From NCBI RefSeq assembly GCF_000282215.1, contig NZ_AKJS01000129.1:1-64000 (forward strand): a DNA stretch of 64,000 bases, written 5' to 3'. The translations under genes and the position numbers were made by a program. Source of the DNA: Pseudomonas sp. GM21. Lineage in GTDB: Bacteria > Pseudomonadota > Gammaproteobacteria > Pseudomonadales > Pseudomonadaceae. Every line of letters begins with the position of its first letter. Position 1 is the stretch's first letter. Positions 26,095 to 35,648 of the stretch are shown here, piece by piece. Below the pieces are notes generated by a model, which saw only the letters and a list, made by a program, of their open reading frames with translations, searched no databases and had not been told where the DNA came from.

Positions 26095-27228
26095 ATGTCC
26101 CAGACGTTTTACAAGAAAGGCTTTCTGGCCCTCGCAGTGGCAGCTGCGCTGGGTGTTTCTGCGTTTGCACAAGCTGATGTGAAAATCGGTGTGGCGGGTC
26201 CGATGACAGGCGCCAACGCGGCATTTGGCGAGCAGTACATGAAGGGTGCACAGGCTGCAGCCGACGCGGTCAACGCGTCGGGCGGCGTAAACGGGGAAAA
26301 AATCGTACTGGTCAAGGGCGATGACGCCTGCGAACCGAAACAGGCTGTGACGGTCGCCAAGGACCTGACCAACCAGAAAGTCGCAGGCGTGGTCGGTCAC
26401 TTCTGCTCCTCGTCGACCATCCCGGCCTCCGAGATCTATGACGAAGCGGGCATCATCGCAATTACCCCGGGCTCCACCAACCCGGCCGTTACCGAGCGCG
26501 GCCTGAGCGCCATGTTCCGTATGTGCGGGCGTGACGATCAGCAAGGCATCGTGGCCGGCGACTACATCGTCGACGTGCTCAAGGGCAAGAAGGTTGTCGT
26601 GCTGCACGACAAGGACACCTACGGCCAAGGCCTGGCAGATGCCACCAAGGCTCAGCTGGTCAAGCGCGGCGTGACCCCTGTGCTGTATGAAGGCCTGACC
26701 CGTGGTGAAAAAGACTTCAGCACCATCGTGACCAAAATCCGCGGCGCTGGCGCCGATGTCGTCTACTTCGGTGGCCTGCACCCGGAAGCCGGTCCTCTGG
26801 TTCGTCAACTGCGTGAACAAGGTCTCAAAGACGTCAAATTCATGTCCGATGACGGCATCGTGACCGACGAACTGGTGACCACCGCTGGCGGTCCGCAATT
26901 CGTCGACGGCGTGCTGATGACCTTCGGCGCCGACCCACGCCTGCTGCCAGAAAGCAAGGCCGTGGTAGACGCATTCCGCAAGGCCGGTACCGAGCCTGAA
27001 GGCTACACCCTGTACGCCTACGCTTCGGTCCAGGCCCTGGCTGCGGCCTTCAATGGCGCCAAATCCAACAGTGGCGAGAAAGCCGCCGAGTGGCTGAAGA
27101 AAAACCCAGTCAAAACCGTCATGGGCGAGAAGACCTGGGACGCCAAGGGCGACCTGAAAGTGTCCGACTACGTGGTTTACCAGTGGGACAAGGACGGCAA
27201 ATACCACCAGCTGGAAAAACAGAAGTAA
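26095..27228 (+). CDS. braC: Branched-chain amino-acid ABC transporter, binding protein
   Basis: BraC is the periplasmic binding protein for Leu, Ile, Val and, in P. aeruginosa, Ala and Thr. The 377-residue precursor has a signal peptide of ~26 residues (KKGFLALAVAAALGVSAFAQA), then a Leu/Ile/Val-binding fold beginning DVKIGVAGPMTGANAAFGEQ. A disulfide pair is expected from Cys residues in DDACEPK and GHFCSSS. The ATG at 26095 has GGAG upstream. A TTG 15 bp upstream is less likely. It leads braCDEFG. A 239-bp gap with a REP pair separates it from braD, which may let it be made in excess. Confidence 0.96.
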   Translation: MSQTFYKKGFLALAVAAALGVSAFAQADVKIGVAGPMTGANAAFGEQYMKGAQAAADAVNASGGVNGEKIVLVKGDDACEPKQAVTVAKDLTNQKVAGVVGHFCSSSTIPASEIYDEAGIIAITPGSTNPAVTERGLSAMFRMCGRDDQQGIVAGDYIVDVLKGKKVVVLHDKDTYGQGLADATKAQLVKRGVTPVLYEGLTRGEKDFSTIVTKIRGAGADVVYFGGLHPEAGPLVRQLREQGLKDVKFMSDDGIVTDELVTTAGGPQFVDGVLMTFGADPRLLPESKAVVDAFRKAGTEPEGYTLYAYASVQALAAAFNGAKSNSGEKAAEWLKKNPVKTVMGEKTWDAKGDLKVSDYVVYQWDKDGKYHQLEKQK

Positions 27229-27260
27229 GGGCTGACTCGATCAGCTGAACCTCACAGATC

Positions 27261-27355
27261 CCCTGTGGGAGCGGGCTTGCCCGCGAATGCGCCAGGTCAG
27301 TCGATATCAAAGTTGCCTGACACACCGCTTTCGTGGGCAAGCCAGCCCGCAGGGG
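27261..27355. repeat. REP pair between braC and braD
   Basis: CCCTGTGGGAGCGGGCTTGCCCGCG faces CGTGGGCAAGCCAGCCCGCAGGGG. The second arm is mutated. It sits inside an operon, where REP hairpins may stabilise the upstream braC message. Confidence 0.8.
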
Positions 27356-27467
27356 CCAGTGGTGGCCTGCCTGATCGTGTCTGACATCGCTCCGACGTAC
27401 ATCTGTATTTTTCCAGAAGAACCGCACACCCACAGGTGTGCAGGTTCTCATTGCGTGAGATTGCGTT

Positions 27468-28382
<915 letters not shown>

Positions 28383-28385
28383 GCG

Positions 28386-29669
28386 ATGTCTTCAACCACT
28401 AAAAAAACCATCGAAATCAAAAAAAGTCTGGTTGACGCGATTCTTGCCGGCCTCATTGCCCTGATCGTGTTCGGGCCGATAGTCGGTGTCGTACTCGATG
28501 GCTACGGTTTCAACCTGGAAACGACCCGGGTGGCCTGGATTGTCGCCATCGTCATGGCCGGTCGTTTTGCCCTGAGCCTGTTCCTGCAAACCCCCAAGGG
28601 CCTGAGAATCCTCGAAGGATTTGAAACCACCGGCTCCGGGGTTCATGTACTGCCGCCCGATTACAAATCCCGGTTGCGCTGGATCATCCCGCTGATGATC
28701 GCCATTGCCGTGGTGTTTCCGTTTTTCTCCAACTCCTACCTGCTGGGCGTGGTCATCCTCGGGTTGATCTACGTGCTGCTCGGTTTGGGCCTGAACATCG
28801 TGGTCGGCCTGGCCGGCCTGCTCGACCTGGGTTACGTGGCGTTTTACGCCATCGGCGCCTATGGCCTGGCGCTCGGTTACCAGTATCTCGGTCTGGGCTT
28901 CTGGACGGTGTTGCCGCTGGCGGCAATTACCGCCGGTCTTGCCGGCTGCATCCTCGGTTTCCCGGTGTTGCGTCTGCACGGTGACTACCTGGCGATCGTG
29001 ACCCTGGGCTTCGGTGAAATCATCCGCTTGATCCTCAACAACTGGCTGTCACTGACCGGTGGCCCGAACGGCATGGCGGCCCCGCTGCCAACGTTCTTCG
29101 GTCTGGAGTTCGGCAAGCGGGCGAAAGACGGTGGTGTACCGTTCCACGAGTTCTTCGGCATCGCCTACAACCCTGACGTGAAGTACTACTTCATTTATGC
29201 GGTGTTGTTCCTGGTTGTGCTGGCCGTGTTGTACATCAAGCACCGCCTGACCCGTATGCCCGTTGGCCGCGCTTGGGAAGCCTTGCGTGAAGACGAAATC
29301 GCCTGCCGCTCCATGGGTCTGAACCACGTGCTGGTGAAGCTCTCGGCGTTCACCATCGGCGCGTCGACAGCCGGCCTGGCTGGCGTGTTCTTCGCCACCT
29401 ACCAGGGCTTCGTCAACCCGACCTCGTTCACCTTTTTTGAATCGGCCCTGATCCTCGCCATCGTGGTACTCGGCGGCATGGGCTCGACCATCGGCGTGGT
29501 GATAGCAGCCTTCGTGCTGACCGTCGCCCCGGAACTGCTGCGCGGTTTCGCGGAATACCGCGTGCTGCTGTTCGGCATCCTGATGGTGTTGATGATGATC
29601 TGGCGACCGCGCGGCCTGATTCGGATCAGCCGTACCGGTGTGACCCCGCGTAAAGGAGTAGCGCCATGA
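28386..29669 (+). CDS. braE: High-affinity branched-chain amino-acid permease BraE
   Basis: BraE (LivM type) is the second permease subunit. At 427 residues it is longer than LivH-type proteins because of an N-terminal extension with extra helices (residues ~1-120). The core from ~125 includes GLGLNIVVGLAGLLDLGYVAFYAIGAY. The EAA-type loop is WEALREDEIACRSMGLN. The stop overlaps the braF start by 4 bp. Confidence 0.96.
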   Translation: MSSTTKKTIEIKKSLVDAILAGLIALIVFGPIVGVVLDGYGFNLETTRVAWIVAIVMAGRFALSLFLQTPKGLRILEGFETTGSGVHVLPPDYKSRLRWIIPLMIAIAVVFPFFSNSYLLGVVILGLIYVLLGLGLNIVVGLAGLLDLGYVAFYAIGAYGLALGYQYLGLGFWTVLPLAAITAGLAGCILGFPVLRLHGDYLAIVTLGFGEIIRLILNNWLSLTGGPNGMAAPLPTFFGLEFGKRAKDGGVPFHEFFGIAYNPDVKYYFIYAVLFLVVLAVLYIKHRLTRMPVGRAWEALREDEIACRSMGLNHVLVKLSAFTIGASTAGLAGVFFATYQGFVNPTSFTFFESALILAIVVLGGMGSTIGVVIAAFVLTVAPELLRGFAEYRVLLFGILMVLMMIWRPRGLIRISRTGVTPRKGVAP

Positions 29670-30538
29670 GCGAAGTCGTACTCTCGGTCGAGAAGCTGAT
29701 GATGCACTTTGGCGGCATCAAGGCACTGAGCGATGTCAGCCTGAAGGTGCACCGCAACTCGATCTTCGCCCTGATCGGCCCCAACGGCGCCGGCAAGACC
29801 ACCGTGTTCAACTGCCTGACCGGGTTCTACAAGGCCTCGGGCGGTAAGATCGAACTCAACATCCGTGGGCAACAGACCAACGTCATCAAATTGCTGGGCG
29901 AATCGTTCAAACCGACCGATTTCGTTTCGCCAAAATCCTTCGCCAGTCGGCTGTTCTACAAGGCCTTCGGCGGCACCCACCTGGTGAACCGTGCCGGTCT
30001 GGCACGGACCTTCCAGAACATTCGCCTGTTCAAGGAAATGTCGGTACTGGAAAACCTGCTGGTGGCCCAACACATGTGGGTCAACCGCAGCATGCTGGCC
30101 GGCATCCTCAATACCAAGGGCTACCGCAAGGCTGAAAGCGATGCATTGGACCACGCCTTCTACTGGCTGGAAGTGGTGGACCTGGTGGATTGCGCCAACC
30201 GCCTGGCCGGTGAATTGTCCTACGGCCAACAGCGCCGACTGGAAATTGCCCGGGCCATGTGCACCCGTCCACAGATCATCTGCCTCGACGAACCGGCTGC
30301 CGGCCTCAACCCTCAGGAAACCGAAGCGCTGAGCGCGATGATCCGGCTGCTGCGTGACGAGCACGATCTGACCGTGGTGCTGATCGAACACGACATGGGC
30401 ATGGTAATGAGTATTTCCGACCACATCGTGGTGCTGGACCACGGCATCGTAATCGCCGAAGGCGGTCCCGACGCTATCCGCAACGACCCGAAAGTGATTG
30501 CAGCCTACCTGGGCGCCGACGAAGAGGAAGTGGTATGA
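29666..30538 (+). CDS. braF: Branched-chain amino-acid ABC transporter ATPase BraF
   Basis: BraF (LivG type) is one of the two ATPase subunits. The 290 residues contain Walker A GPNGAGKTT (near residue 37), the signature LSYGQQRRLEIARAM, Walker B ICLDEPAAGLNP and the H-loop IEHDMGMV. The insert of ~40 residues after Walker A (ELNIRGQQTN...KPTDF) and its length are typical of LivG. It overlaps both neighbours by 4 bp, so braEFG are translationally coupled. Confidence 0.97.
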   Translation: MSEVVLSVEKLMMHFGGIKALSDVSLKVHRNSIFALIGPNGAGKTTVFNCLTGFYKASGGKIELNIRGQQTNVIKLLGESFKPTDFVSPKSFASRLFYKAFGGTHLVNRAGLARTFQNIRLFKEMSVLENLLVAQHMWVNRSMLAGILNTKGYRKAESDALDHAFYWLEVVDLVDCANRLAGELSYGQQRRLEIARAMCTRPQIICLDEPAAGLNPQETEALSAMIRLLRDEHDLTVVLIEHDMGMVMSISDHIVVLDHGIVIAEGGPDAIRNDPKVIAAYLGADEEEVV

Positions 30539-31251
30539 CGCAACCCATCCTCGAACTCAAGGAACTGGACGTGTTTTACGGGCCAATCCAGGCCCTGAAG
30601 AAAGTCTCGCTGCACATCAATGAAGGTGAAACCGTCAGCCTGATCGGCTCCAACGGTGCGGGCAAGTCGACCCTGCTGATGTCGATCTTCGGCCAGCCGC
30701 GTGCGGCTGACGGGCAGATCATCTATCAGGGCGTGGACATCACGCACAAGTCATCGCACTACATCGCGTCCAACGGCATAGCGCAGTCGCCGGAAGGCCG
30801 GCGGGTGTTCCCCGACATGACCGTCGAGGAAAACCTGCTGATGGGCACCATCCCTATCGGTGACAAGTACGCCAAGGAAGACATGCAACGGATGTTCGAG
30901 TTGTTCCCGCGACTTGAAGAGCGGCGTAACCAGCGGGCGATGACCATGTCCGGCGGCGAACAGCAGATGCTCGCCATCGCGCGTGCGTTGATGAGCCGGC
31001 CGAAACTGTTGCTACTTGACGAGCCGAGCCTGGGCCTGGCGCCGATTGTGGTGAAACAGATCTTCGCGACCCTGCGGGAGCTGGCCAAGACCGGCATGAC
31101 GATCTTTCTGGTGGAGCAGAACGCCAACCACGCCCTCAGGTTGTCGGATCGGGCCTACGTGATGGTCAACGGTGAGATTCGCCTCACGGGCACCGGTAAA
31201 GAGCTGTTGGTGAACGAAGAGGTGCGTAACGCTTATCTCGGCGGTCATTGA
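30535..31251 (+). CDS. braG: Branched-chain amino-acid ABC transporter ATPase BraG
   Basis: BraG (LivF type) is the second ATPase. The 238 residues show Walker A GSNGAGKST, signature MSGGEQQMLAIARAL, Walker B LLLDEPSLGLAP and H-loop VEQNANHAL. It starts within the braF stop. A strong terminator directly after it ends the operon. Confidence 0.97.
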   Translation: MTQPILELKELDVFYGPIQALKKVSLHINEGETVSLIGSNGAGKSTLLMSIFGQPRAADGQIIYQGVDITHKSSHYIASNGIAQSPEGRRVFPDMTVEENLLMGTIPIGDKYAKEDMQRMFELFPRLEERRNQRAMTMSGGEQQMLAIARALMSRPKLLLLDEPSLGLAPIVVKQIFATLRELAKTGMTIFLVEQNANHALRLSDRAYVMVNGEIRLTGTGKELLVNEEVRNAYLGGH

Positions 31252-31267
31252 GTCTGCGTAGTTGAGC

Positions 31268-31304
31268 AAAAGCCCCGGCGCGCAATCGTCGGGGCTTTTT
31301 TTTT
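31268..31304 (+). terminator. Terminator after braG
   Basis: AGCCCCG/CGGGGCT hairpin flanked by A and T runs (eight T), 17 bp after the braG stop. Confidence 0.92.
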
Positions 31305-31476
31305 ATGGTGGAAAGAACAGTGTGGGTTGGGACTTTAGTGTTTATGGGTTGTTTGGTGAAACTATTATATTAAACGGTGCAACTAATAGTTATCTCTAAT
31401 CTAGTTGGGGTTTATGGGGGCTGTATGTAAAAGCTTATCCGGTTATAGTGTTGTTGGTGTCTGTATAAAATAGATA

Positions 31477-31503
31477 TTGACAATGCGTGAAACCGTCTAT
31501 ACT
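31477..31503 (+). promoter_or_regulatory. Promoter of the HdeA-like gene, possibly RpoS-type
   Basis: TTGACA and TATACT are 15 bp apart. The extended -10 CTATACTT equals the sigma-S -10 consensus CTATACT. The region around it (31305-31600) is AT-rich and otherwise gene-free. The transcript would have a leader of about 110 nt. Confidence 0.55.
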
Positions 31504-31620
31504 TATCCATCGTGCACTTGTAGTGCCGCTAAATTTAAGTTTCTTGTTTTTAGCGAAAATCAATGAACGATTTACCTCTTATATATAGAGGTATTATCCA
31601 AGTCTGTGGAGATGCTTAAA

Positions 31621-31926
31621 ATGACTAATAAGTTTTTTTGCAAAATGGCCCTGGCTAGCTTGGTTATTTCCTCCGTCAGTACTGTTTATGCCGCGTCGAC
31701 TAATCCCGATGATATGACGTGTAAGGAGTTCCTTGTAACGCCCCCGCCAGCCCAAGCCCCAATCGCACTCTGGTTTTCAGTCGACAAGAATATTAATTCA
31801 AATGGGGGTTCTTTCACTAAAGAAAAAGTTATAGCAGAAGTTCTTCCTGTATATGTAGAGAAGTGCACGAAGAATCCAGAGAAAAAAGTATCTAGTTTTA
31901 CAGAGGAAATGAAGAAATTATTCTGA
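31621..31926 (+). CDS. HdeA/HdeB-like periplasmic protein
   Basis: A 101-residue precursor with a signal peptide (MTNKFFCKMALASLVISSVSTVYA, cut before AST). The mature part opens with DDMTCKEFL and has a second Cys in VEKCTKN (Cys34 and Cys82 of the precursor). This matches the two-cysteine HdeA/HdeB acid-resistance chaperones, which bind unfolded periplasmic proteins at low pH. GGAG lies 9 bp before the chosen ATG. A GTG 15 bp upstream is also in frame. Its AT-rich composition stands out from the flanks, which suggests later acquisition. Confidence is moderate because identity is judged from pattern only. Confidence 0.72.
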   Translation: MTNKFFCKMALASLVISSVSTVYAASTNPDDMTCKEFLVTPPPAQAPIALWFSVDKNINSNGGSFTKEKVIAEVLPVYVEKCTKNPEKKVSSFTEEMKKLF

Positions 31927-31948
31927 ATGCTGTCGTCACGAACCTGAG

Positions 31949-31983
31949 ACGCTTGTCGGTATTATAATGCCGGCGAGCGTTTA
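31949..31983 (+). terminator. Terminator after the HdeA-like gene
   Basis: ACGCTTGTCGGTATTA pairs with TAATGCCGGCGAGCGT with a few mismatches and is followed by TTTA. It starts about 23 bp after the stop. Confidence 0.65.
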
Positions 31984-32169
31984 CTGTTTTGTGAGGCCGA
32001 TTAGTGATGCGGGCAAAGTTTGTTGAATCATTTCCCTGGCCTGATTTTCAAGAACCGATTTTTGGCCGGCAAATATCCCCCCATCGAGTGTGCGCCGTCG
32101 TCATCCCGGGTGTAATTAGGGGGGCGGATGTAAATCACTTCATGATCAATTCTCGATTCGTCACCATTC

Positions 32170-32245
32170 CCTGTGGGAGCGATCCGTATGCTTTTTGTGA
32201 CGCACCGCGATCGCGAGCAGGCTCCCTCCCTCTGGGGGCTTCGGG
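32170..32245. repeat. Degenerate REP pair
   Basis: CCCTGTGGGAGCGATCC and CGATCGCGAGCAGGCTCCCTCC are recognisable REP arms, but the inner halves are replaced by unrelated sequence. Confidence 0.55.
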
Positions 32246-32259
32246 CGCTTTCTCGAAAT

Positions 32260-32746
32260 TGTGGAAAACAATATTCACAAGCTCTCAAAGCGCGACATAA
32301 AGCCGCTGTAAACAGTTGTTTTATCACTGTTTTGACTTGTCCCCGTTTGCTGTGGAGCTGGCTGTGAATAACGTGGGAGTAGCTGGCTGGACGCCTTTAA
32401 ATACGTGGCTTTCAGCGATATGGTCATTTTTTGATCAGGTGTTTTTAGAGGGTTGGAGGATGGCGTTGTCAACCTTTTTATTGGAGGCCAAAGGAGGGTG
32501 AAACGGGCAGGATAAGCCTGTGGATAAGTCTGTGGTTAAACTCTGGAAAGACTCGGCTAAGGGCCGTCGTTACTGGCTTGGCGCCATCGCTGGTTTGCAG
32601 GGGCAATCGTGCAAAATGCCATGGGCTACACCGCGAACCTGCGAGGGTCAAGCGAAAAACTTTCCAGACTCCCCGCAAAGCCTTGTACACAGCGGCCTCC
32701 AGCATTTCCACTTGCCCCCGGAAACTGTGGACCGGCCTGTGGATAA
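32260..32746. other. Cluster of DnaA-box-like sequences
   Basis: Three exact TTATNCACA sites occur in minus orientation: TGTGAATAA at 32363-32371, and TGTGGATAA at 32519-32527 and 32738-32746. One-mismatch sites are at 32260-32268 (TGTGGAAAA), 32271-32279 (ATATTCACA) and 32531-32539 (TGTGGTTAA). There is no dnaA, rpmH or dnaN nearby, so this is unlikely to be oriC. Confidence 0.5.
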
Positions 32747-32909
32747 CGTGCGCGTACATGGCTGCAAGCCACGGTGCGTATGGCGTTAACCGGGTTGGTT
32801 GTTTTTTGCACAGCTTTTGTGATGGTTGCTGCTGTGAGCAAGGCCGGGCATGCTGCCAGCTGACTTTCTATTCCAAGGGCTGCCCGCCAGCCGAAGCAAG
32901 GAGAACACG

Positions 32910-33674
32910 ATGTCCAACACCCTGTTTATTACCGGCGCGACCTCCGGTTTTGGTGAAGCCTGTGCCCGTCGTTTCGCCGAGGCGGGCTGGAAATTGGTGC
33001 TGACAGGCCGTCGTGAAGAGCGCCTTACGGCCCTGTGTGCCGAGTTATCGAAACAGACAGAGGTGCATGGCCTGGTGCTCGACGTGCGTGATCGCAAAGC
33101 CATGGAGGAAGCGATTGCCAACCTGCCACCGTCTTTCGCCAAGCTGCGTGGGCTGATCAACAACGCCGGCCTTGCGCTCGGTGTGGACCCGGCGCCCAAG
33201 TGTGATCTCGATGATTGGGACACCATGGTCGACACCAACATCAAAGGCCTGATGTACAGCACCCGTTTGTTGCTGCCGCGCCTGATTGCCCATGGCCGTG
33301 GAGCGGGCATCGTCAACCTTGGCTCTATCGCCGGCAACTACCCGTACCCGGGCAGCCACGTGTATGGCGCGAGCAAGGCATTTGTTAAACAGTTTTCGCT
33401 GAACCTGCGTTGCGACCTGCAAGGCACCGGCGTGCGTGTCAGCAACATCGAGCCGGGTTTGTGTGAGAGCGAGTTCTCACTGGTGCGTTTCGCCGGTGAC
33501 CAGGAGCGTTACAACGCAACGTATGCCGGGGCTGAGCCGATCCAGCCACAAGACATCGCCGAGACCATCTTCTGGGTGCTTAACGCGCCGGCGCACATCA
33601 ACATCAACAGCCTTGAGTTGATGCCGGTGAGTCAGACGTGGGCTGGTTTTTCTATTGAGCGTAAATCGGTGTAA
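32910..33674 (+). CDS. SDR-family oxidoreductase, YdfG-like
   Basis: A 254-residue short-chain dehydrogenase of the YdfG group (NADP-dependent 3-hydroxy acid / L-allo-threonine dehydrogenase). The coenzyme motif TGATSGFG is at residues 8-15 and the basic RR of GRREERL favours NADP. The catalytic set is Ser139, Tyr152 and Lys156 (YGASK), with NNAG at 84-87. AAGGAGA precedes the ATG. An open frame extends 20 codons further upstream but lacks similarity. The exact substrate cannot be read from sequence. Confidence 0.9.
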   Translation: MSNTLFITGATSGFGEACARRFAEAGWKLVLTGRREERLTALCAELSKQTEVHGLVLDVRDRKAMEEAIANLPPSFAKLRGLINNAGLALGVDPAPKCDLDDWDTMVDTNIKGLMYSTRLLLPRLIAHGRGAGIVNLGSIAGNYPYPGSHVYGASKAFVKQFSLNLRCDLQGTGVRVSNIEPGLCESEFSLVRFAGDQERYNATYAGAEPIQPQDIAETIFWVLNAPAHININSLELMPVSQTWAGFSIERKSV

Positions 33675-33680
33675 CGGCCA

Positions 33681-33750
33681 ATCGCGAGCAGGCTCGCTCC
33701 CACAGGGATTGCGCTGAACTGTGGGAGCGAGACCGGCTTGCCGGCGAAAG
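33681..33750. repeat. REP pair with mixed arms
   Basis: CGCGAGCAGGCTCGCTCCCAC faces GTGGGAGCGAGACCGGCTTGCCGGCG. The two arms are of different subtypes. The pair lies between the convergent SDR and AGE-family genes. Confidence 0.85.
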
Positions 33751-33761
33751 CTATCTGTCAG

Positions 33762-34889
33762 TTAGCCGAGATAATCAACCAGCCCGCGATAGCAGGTTGC
33801 CAAGTGATAAGGCGTCGTCGATGGCATGTCCTTGCGGCTGACTTCGCCTTTTTCATCGCGACACTCATACCAGCCCCCTGCATGCAGAAAGCGCTGCTGT
33901 AACGCCCGCAGCTGGCGCAGCACAGAGGCCTCGTTATTTGGCCTCAAGGTCAGGGCGCGCAGGTATTCAGCCTGAGCCCAGATGCGCTGGGTGGCATCCA
34001 TTGCAGAACCCTCCAGATCGAGCATCGCCACGACTGCACCGGTATATGAATCAACGCCCAGCTGCTCGGTACGCGTAAATGCACGTGAGAGCGACGCATG
34101 CAGTATGGAGTCGCGCAGCAACGGCGAAGACTCCAGCAGGAAATACCACTCGAACTGATGCCCCGGTTCAAACCAGTTATCCACGGCCCCCAGTGGCTTC
34201 TCCATCAACACACTCTGTTGCGGGTCGATGAAGCGCTTCTGCATGCCTGTGCATAACTCAATAAGTGCACGTTGCACGGGGATGTCTTCACGTACAGACA
34301 GGGTGGCGAGGAAGGCTTCGGCCAAGTGCATCAGGGGATTTTGCAGTGGTCCGGAGTCGAGCGTTGACCAGTCACGGTCGAGGCTGGCTTCGTACAGGCC
34401 GTCGCCTGTCGCGAAACGTTGAGCGATCACCTCCAGCGCCGCATTGAGCACCGATTCCACCAACGGCTCGCGCACCTTGTCCCAGTAATGGGCGCAGGCA
34501 AACAGGATGAACGCGTGGGTATAGAGGTCTTTGCGCTGATCGAGCGGTGCGCCGTGCGGATCGATGCTGTAGAACCAGCCGCCATGCTCAGCATCGTGGA
34601 AATGCTGCTGCAGGGACCGGAATAGCGCAGCAGCGCGCTCTTGGGCGGCCGGAACCTGGCCAATCAGGCTGGAGAACACATACAACTGCCGCGCACAGGC
34701 CATGGCCCGGTAGCGTTGAGGCGCCAGCGGTTGATGTTCCGCGTCCAGTGCTTCATACGGCAACGCCATGTCGGCATTCCAGCCGGGTCCTTGCCAAAGT
34801 GGCACGATCACGTCCTGGAAGTGCTGTTGCACCGAAGCGAACAGGGCGGTCAATTCAGGCTGGGAGGCGGAACGGGGAACAGGCGGCAT
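33762..34889 (-). CDS. AGE-family sugar epimerase/isomerase
   Basis: A 375-residue member of the N-acylglucosamine 2-epimerase / mannose isomerase family, an (alpha/alpha)6-barrel. Motifs include YRAMACARQLYVFS near residue 65, GGWFYSIDPHG, DLYTHAFILFACAHY and FEPGHQFEWYFLLES, whose His and Glu act in proton transfer. The family includes aldose-ketose isomerases as well as epimerases, so the sugar is uncertain. It stands alone. No kinase or transporter gene is adjacent. Confidence 0.88.
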   Translation of the reverse strand: MPPVPRSASQPELTALFASVQQHFQDVIVPLWQGPGWNADMALPYEALDAEHQPLAPQRYRAMACARQLYVFSSLIGQVPAAQERAAALFRSLQQHFHDAEHGGWFYSIDPHGAPLDQRKDLYTHAFILFACAHYWDKVREPLVESVLNAALEVIAQRFATGDGLYEASLDRDWSTLDSGPLQNPLMHLAEAFLATLSVREDIPVQRALIELCTGMQKRFIDPQQSVLMEKPLGAVDNWFEPGHQFEWYFLLESSPLLRDSILHASLSRAFTRTEQLGVDSYTGAVVAMLDLEGSAMDATQRIWAQAEYLRALTLRPNNEASVLRQLRALQQRFLHAGGWYECRDEKGEVSRKDMPSTTPYHLATCYRGLVDYLG

Positions 34890-34947
34890 TGGCTGGCGTC
34901 GTCACGGCAGGGTTGATTGCGCGACATGTTAGCAGAGTGAGCGCATT

Positions 34948-35056
34948 GATCGTTCCCACGCTCCGCGTGGGAATGCCTCATCGGACGCTCCGCGTTCGGC
35001 TGTTGGGACGCAGAGCGTCCCGGGCTGCATTCCCACGCAGAGCGTGGGAACGATCA
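34948..35056. repeat. Palindromic repeat, GATCGTTCCCACGC type (second copy)
   Basis: GATCGTTCCCACGCTCCGCG faces CGCAGAGCGTGGGAACGATC, with inner GGACGCTCCGCG and CGCAGAGCGTCC. Same family as 10604-10706. It ends right at the ureJ/hupE stop codon and likely shapes the 3' end of that transcript. Confidence 0.85.
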
Positions 35057-35620
35057 TCAGCCTGCGAGCAACCAGACCCCGGTTGCCGCCGACGCCGCTC
35101 CCGCTAACCGAACCGCCGTTTGCGGCAGTACGCGAACCACCGCATATCCAGCCGCATGCAACACCGCCGTCGCCGCCACAAACCCGGCCGCATACGCCCA
35201 AGGGCTCGACATGTCCGGCAACTCCAACCCGTGTGCTACGCCATGGAACAGTGCAAACAACGCCGTCGCGCCCACCGCCAGGCTCAAGGGCGGACGCACC
35301 ACCAGCGCCACGGCCAAGCCCAGCGCGAGCACCGATGCGGCAATCCCGCTTTCCAGCGCCGGCAGGTTCAGCCCTTCAAACCCCACTAATCCGCCTATCA
35401 GCATCGTGCCGACGAAAGTGCACGGCAGCGCCCAGCGCGCCGCACCTTTTTGCTGTGCCGCCCACAAACCGACCGCAACCATGGCCAGCAAGTGATCGAG
35501 GCCGCCAATCGGGTGGCTGATGCCGGCGATCAAGCCATTTTCGCCATGACCCGGATGGGCGAAAGCGATGGCTGGAGTCAGCAGCAGGGCTACGGCGCCC
35601 AGAATGCGTTTCAGTGTCAT
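35057..35620 (-). CDS. ureJ: HupE/UreJ-family nickel permease
   Basis: A 187-residue membrane protein of the HupE/UreJ family, which imports nickel for urease or hydrogenase. The first ~20 residues look like a cleavable or signal-anchor segment. The family motif HPGHGENGLIAGISHPIGGLDHLLAM follows at residues ~22-47 with its His and Asp metal residues. Six membrane helices are visible. It is the last gene of ureE-F-G-J, so its role in urease maturation is clear from context. Confidence 0.92.
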   Translation of the reverse strand: MTLKRILGAVALLLTPAIAFAHPGHGENGLIAGISHPIGGLDHLLAMVAVGLWAAQQKGAARWALPCTFVGTMLIGGLVGFEGLNLPALESGIAASVLALGLAVALVVRPPLSLAVGATALFALFHGVAHGLELPDMSSPWAYAAGFVAATAVLHAAGYAVVRVLPQTAVRLAGAASAATGVWLLAG

Positions 35621-35648
35621 GGGAAGCTTCCTTGTTGATAAGTGGTGA

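Larger units (their letters stand above)
31990..32909. other. Gene-free stretch of about 900 bases
   Basis: No frame here has a family signature or a convincing ribosome binding site. The left part has a broken REP (about 32170-32245). The right part (32260-32746) has a cluster of DnaA-box-like sequences, described separately. The 60 bp before the SDR gene hold its ribosome binding site. Confidence 0.6.

Noticed and set aside
32004..32300. A 98-codon frame in the gene-free stretch
   Set aside because: No similarity pattern, it runs through a degenerate REP and has no ribosome binding site.
32260..32746. Chromosomal origin oriC
   Set aside because: DnaA boxes are present, but dnaA, dnaN, rpmH and gyrB are not near and no AT-rich unwinding element is clear.
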